Positions 60,414 through 64,000 of a stretch of DNA of 64,000 nt are shown in pieces. The notes below the pieces were generated by a model. It made no database searches, was not told the DNA's origin, and saw only the letters and a list, made by a program, of their open reading frames with translations. The stretch is from Haliotis asinina (taxonomy: Eukaryota > Mollusca > Gastropoda > Lepetellida > Haliotidae). The translations under genes and the position numbers were made by a program. The stretch lies in contig NC_090290.1 in the NCBI RefSeq assembly GCF_037392515.1, forward strand, positions 26,061,753 through 26,125,752, given 5' to 3'. Positions within the stretch are counted from its first letter, which is position 1; each line of letters begins with the position of its first letter.

Positions 60414-63226
60414 CAGGGATACTCTATAACAGGGATTGGTCACTCGCTTGCTTTCCTTACCATTTGTACTAATTAACGTGTGCCTCGTCATGCTCCACTG
60501 CACACGTCGACTTGGTTTGTTCTCAGCGCAAATCGGCTGCGCTTAACAGTATTTCAACCAGTTTATTGTCGGAAACTATCGGCATCTCCCGGAGTAATAC
60601 TCGGTAAATTGGAGTAGGCTCCCCTGAATGTTGTCACAACAAGCTGGTTACACTTCCTGTCGCCGAATGATGCATGTGTGGATTAATGAGAGGACTTGAG
60701 AATGTGTTTACACATTGCCTTGTTCAAAGACTCTCTGTTTATGTGACAATTTTGATACAGCGTTCGAAACGATCACCAGCCCAGAGGCCCAGCGTCGGTT
60801 GTTAATGTATCAGGCCAACAGTTTCAGTTATCTGCAGGCCCTTGTGGTCTTCTGTCAATTAGATCTCATTTCTTTTCAACTAGCATCTTGCCCATAATTT
60901 GTATTAATGTTCAGGAATTATCCCTGATCCTTCATGTTAGGATAACTTCCAGTTTCACTTCATAGTATTATATATTCAGTGCCGCATAGGAATGTCAGCA
61001 GTCTATAACTTCTCTGTGTAAACTTCTCTGTGCTCCATACACTTCACTAATGGATTTTGTAGGGATTGTGAAACTCTCTACAATGAAGACTATTTTGTTT
61101 TTATTGGTTTGATTTCAACAAAATGGGTATGCAGACTTTAAAGACTGCAAGTGGCAGCAAGCCCTGATGGCCAAATGGCAAACTAAAGAACTGCAAACAC
61201 TGTTATTATATATATTTGAAATTATCTGTTACACAATTAAAATGTCTCATTATGTTTCAGTGGTTTTCTGTTTGTGTGGAATGCTTAGGCTGCATAAAAA
61301 TATGTTTCTCAGGCACATTCTTTTCAAAAGTGACGAGTAAGACTTTGGTTTTTAATTTTTGATAGAAAAATGTGATGAGGGAGGAACACATTTTTATTTC
61401 TTTTTCCTTCAGGAATACAGTTTGGAAAGTTAAGCACATGTTAATGAGTTGTAGATTCAGTCAGTCTCATTCTTTCAGACACTCAGTCTATAATGGACAA
61501 ATGGACGGTCGTGGCAAAGTTGAAATTATTTTTTTTAAGAGGGCAGTTAATGAAGATGACCAGATGTCTTCCTGCATGTGCGCTATTGCATGGATACTGA
61601 CACAGTCACTCCCACCTAAAAAAAACAGAAAGTTTAAAACCATCACAAAGCGTTAAAAAGTCCTTTGCAGTTTTGTCAAATATCAACAATAGTTTCAGAA
61701 CTAAAACATTCAAGCATCAAAGGCATCCATGGCAGATTAGAGCAGATCAGATATGTCATACCTCACACTTTCACCAGATAGAATATTCCCCTCAATACTT
61801 AGAGGTGTATTTGAAAGAAATGAATTTTAGGACGACTAAACACATTCAAACATTGGCTTGTAGTAATGAGTGATCAGATCAGATCAACGATATGTCATAT
61901 TTTTCACACACATGAAATACTTGTGAATGTATACACCCTTCCGATTATTTTTTTAATTCATAAAATCATCACTATTACTTTCAAACACCTCTCACCAAAT
62001 GGAACGTTTCCCTAACAGAAATTAAAGGTGTGTGTGAAAGAAGTTTTTTGAGCAATAACTAGAAACACTCAAAAAATGCTGTGTAGTATTTCAATGGTGG
62101 ATCAGAACAGATCAGCGAGATGACACGTTTTTCACACACCTCAAATACATCCTAACAATATGTTTAGATTATCAAATTATAAATATTACCTGCAAACACC
62201 TTTCGGGTCATAGTATATTCCCCTCATAAATATTTAAGGTGCATGTGAAAGAGGTTTTGGAGCAATAACTAGAAACACTCAAAGTTATACTATTTCAATG
62301 GCGGATCAGAACAGAACCGCGAGATGGCACATTTTTCAACACCTCAAAAACACCCTACCGATTTTTTTAAATTATAAAATTAGCACTATTACTTCCAAAC
62401 ACCTTTCACTAGATGGTATGTTCCCCTAATGGAAATTAAAGGTGTATGTGAATGAAGTTTTTGAAGCTGAAACAAAAGCACTCAAACAACGCCGTGGAAT
62501 ATTTCAATGGCGGATCGGATCAGATCGGCGAGATGGCACATGTTTCACACACCTCAAGTACGTCCTAACAATTTATTTTAGATTATGAAACTATCACTAT
62601 TACCTGCAAACACCTTTCGCCTGATGGTAAATTCCCCTCATAAAAATTAAAGGTGTATGTGAAAGACGGTGTTGAGCAATATCTAGACACACTTCAAACA
62701 ACGGCGTGTAGTATTTCAATGGCGCATCAGATCAGATCGGCGATCTGCCACATTTTTCACAAACCCCAATTAAACCCCAACATGTCTTTAAGTCACAAAA
62801 CTATCACTATTGCTTGCAGACACCTTTCAAATAAAGATATATTTCCCTGCTAAAACATAAAGGAATGTGTGAAAGAAGCTTTTATTGACGAAACTGAATC
62901 TATCTTCGCTGTGTACCGATAATTGAAGCCAGAGAGTTACAAGATGCCGACTTGAAACTTTACTACAAATATATTTTCTTATACTGACACTAATTACAAA
63001 TATGTGACTAGAACTGAAGTAACAGAACAGGTGACTTACCTTCTACGTGTAGGTTCCGAGTTGTCACAACACTCAGCGAATGTAATCAGCTGTTGAAAAT
63101 GAACCGAGCTCAATCTTAAATACTAAGCTGCCGCCATATTGTCTCCACTGGTCATGTGACAAAGCGAGACATACGTTCAGCGGTTTTTCGAGGAGTTTCA
63201 CCTCCCCTCTCTATATAGGCTCCCTG
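60414..63226. mobile_element. 2.8-kb DNA transposon-like element with CAGGGA ends
   Basis: Left end CAGGGATACTCTATA, right end CTATATAGGCTCCCTG (inverted, imperfect). GTTATGG flanks both sides (60,407-60,413 and 63,227-63,233), and joining the flanks restores the 49-bp minisatellite. A 7-8 bp duplication with CAG-type ends suggests a hAT-like element. No transposase is recognised. The right part holds five or six subterminal tandem units of about 205-230 bp. A minus-strand donor GAAG|GTAAGT at 63,040/63,039 hints at a non-coding first exon reading leftward. Confidence 0.72.
61740..62880. repeat. About 210-bp subterminal tandem repeats
   Basis: Five or six units, each with GATCAGATC(A/G)GCGAGATGGCACA, then CACACACCTCAA, CTATCACTATTACCTGCAAACACC, GGTGTATGTGAAAGAAG and CAATGGCGGATC. 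Spacing between the GAGATGGCACA words is about 203-230 bp. They lie in the right half of the 2.8-kb element. Confidence 0.85.
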
Positions 63227-63463
63227 GTTATGGCTATCTACGTCTACTCCGTATCATTATGTCCTACTGGTGTAGGTTATGGCTATCTACGTCTACTCCG
63301 TATCATTATGTCCTACTGGTGTAGGTTATGGCTATCTACGTCTACTCCGTATCATTATGTCCTACTGGTGTAGGTTATGGCTATCTACGTCTACTCCGTA
63401 TCATTATGTCCTACTGGTGTAGGTTATGGCTATCTACGTCTACTCCGTATCATTATGTCTTAC
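63227..63463 (+). repeat. 49-bp minisatellite, right part
   Basis: About 4.8 units of the same sequence and phase as 60,201-60,413, ending CATTATGTCTTAC at 63,463. The two halves are almost identical, so the split is recent. Confidence 0.92.
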
Positions 63464-63469
63464 TTGCAC

Positions 63470-63835
63470 GGTTATTTGTTCTTCCAGTGTTCACTGTGAA
63501 CTTGGTAAGAATTTTGTTTGGAAATTCAAATACGTGCTAAAATGCTAAGAATTTTTATGTAGGCTGTCTCAAGTCATGTCTGGCAATTCGATTCTAATTG
63601 CGTTTGGTAGCAATGTGCTAACTACTGCTGATATTCAGGGTTATGGTGAATCGCCAGAAGAAGCCTTAGGGGTGCGGGATAATATGGAGACTAGGTCCTA
63701 GTCCCAGAGGAGGTGGTTGTCAAAATCTATGTCATCTCAACTAAATAGTTGAAGTCATCTACTTCCTCCAAAACTAGTCTTCAACTACAAGATACTACTA
63801 GGTCATTTGCTGAAACAACAGACCCCAGCTAACAT
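63470..63835 (+). pseudogene. DIRS-like copy C: gag-like fragment
   Basis: Collinear with 27,690-28,020: TTTGTTCTTCCA, AGAATTT, CTCAAGTCATGTCT, GTTGAAGTCATC, AAAACTAGTCTTCAACTAC, GCTGAAACAAC. No long frame remains. Confidence 0.55.
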
Positions 63836-64000
63836 TACTGGAACAGTGCTGGCATCGTTCTGGCCTGTACCGTTGGTACTGGCATAACGTACACCAGTAT
63901 AGAGCCAGTAATCTGTTACAGGAAAAACTGTACAGGGCCACATACGGATGGTTACCATAAACACAACACCACAATGCTGTACTGGCCCAGTACTGACAAA
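63836..64000. other. Terminal stretch rich in TACTGG/CCAGTA words
   Basis: Repeated short words (ACTGGAACAGTGCTGG, GTACTGGCAT, TACACCAGTATA, CTGTACTGGCCCAGTACTG) on both strands suggest the edge of another small repeat. It is cut by the window end. Confidence 0.35.

Noticed and set aside
60201-63463. The two 49-bp blocks as long terminal repeats of a retrotransposon
   Set aside because: They are internally tandem, lack TG...CA ends, and the segment between has its own inverted CAGGGA ends with a 7-bp duplication, so the array was the target.

Overview
This window is nuclear DNA from an animal, most likely a mollusc and probably a gastropod. The evidence is three intron-containing animal genes, very long AT-rich introns, many degenerate SINE copies and minisatellites, and mollusc-style mobile elements. 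I cannot name the species.

The host genes are: (1) 4.57-13.89 kb, + strand, a six-exon gene for a 264-residue protein with a TFPT/INO80F-like coiled coil followed by an HMG box, likely an Nhp10-type subunit of the INO80 chromatin remodeller; (2) 17.96-23.24 kb, - strand, enkurin (ENKUR), four coding exons, 256 residues; (3) 45.83 kb to the right edge, + strand, calpain-7 (CAPN7), sixteen coding exons visible with the last one(s) missing. A possible 5' untranslated CAPN7 exon near 24.95 kb would place everything from 25 to 45.7 kb inside its first intron.

The largest feature is a complete 14.3 kb Maverick/Polinton at 29,094-43,415. This is a virus-like, self-synthesising DNA transposon. It has 343-bp terminal inverted repeats, TACCT target duplications, protein-primed family B DNA polymerase, integrase, packaging ATPase, major and minor capsid proteins, and eight other small, membrane or zinc-binding protein genes. 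It looks dead: the polymerase has one in-frame stop and one of two tandem paralogous genes has two frame breaks. I find no maturation protease. The element is inserted inside the reverse transcriptase of a DIRS-like retrotransposon, and the reverse-transcriptase reading frame continues across the junction once the element and one TACCT are removed.

The other mobile DNA is layered. A second DIRS-like copy (about 7.2-11.23 kb), in the HMG-gene intron, was hit twice by different Tigger/pogo elements (7,560-8,402 and 9,531-10,725). Further DIRS debris lies at 26.5-29.1, 43.4-43.9, 50.1-51.0 and 63.5-63.8 kb. A Mutator-like transposase fragment lies in an enkurin intron. A 2.8-kb element with CAGGGA ends split a 49-bp minisatellite, leaving 7-bp target duplications. 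Two tiny CAGAGACC-ended MITEs also have 7-bp duplications. Two copies of a roughly 170-bp-period repeat family sit at 16.3-17.1 and 44.5-45.65 kb.

The least expected host-gene signal is in CAPN7: two minisatellites are amplified splice sites. One multiplies the 3' acceptor of exon 8 upstream of it. The other multiplies a non-canonical GC 5' donor of exon 15 downstream of it. Use of a decoy copy would add an in-frame stop in either case.
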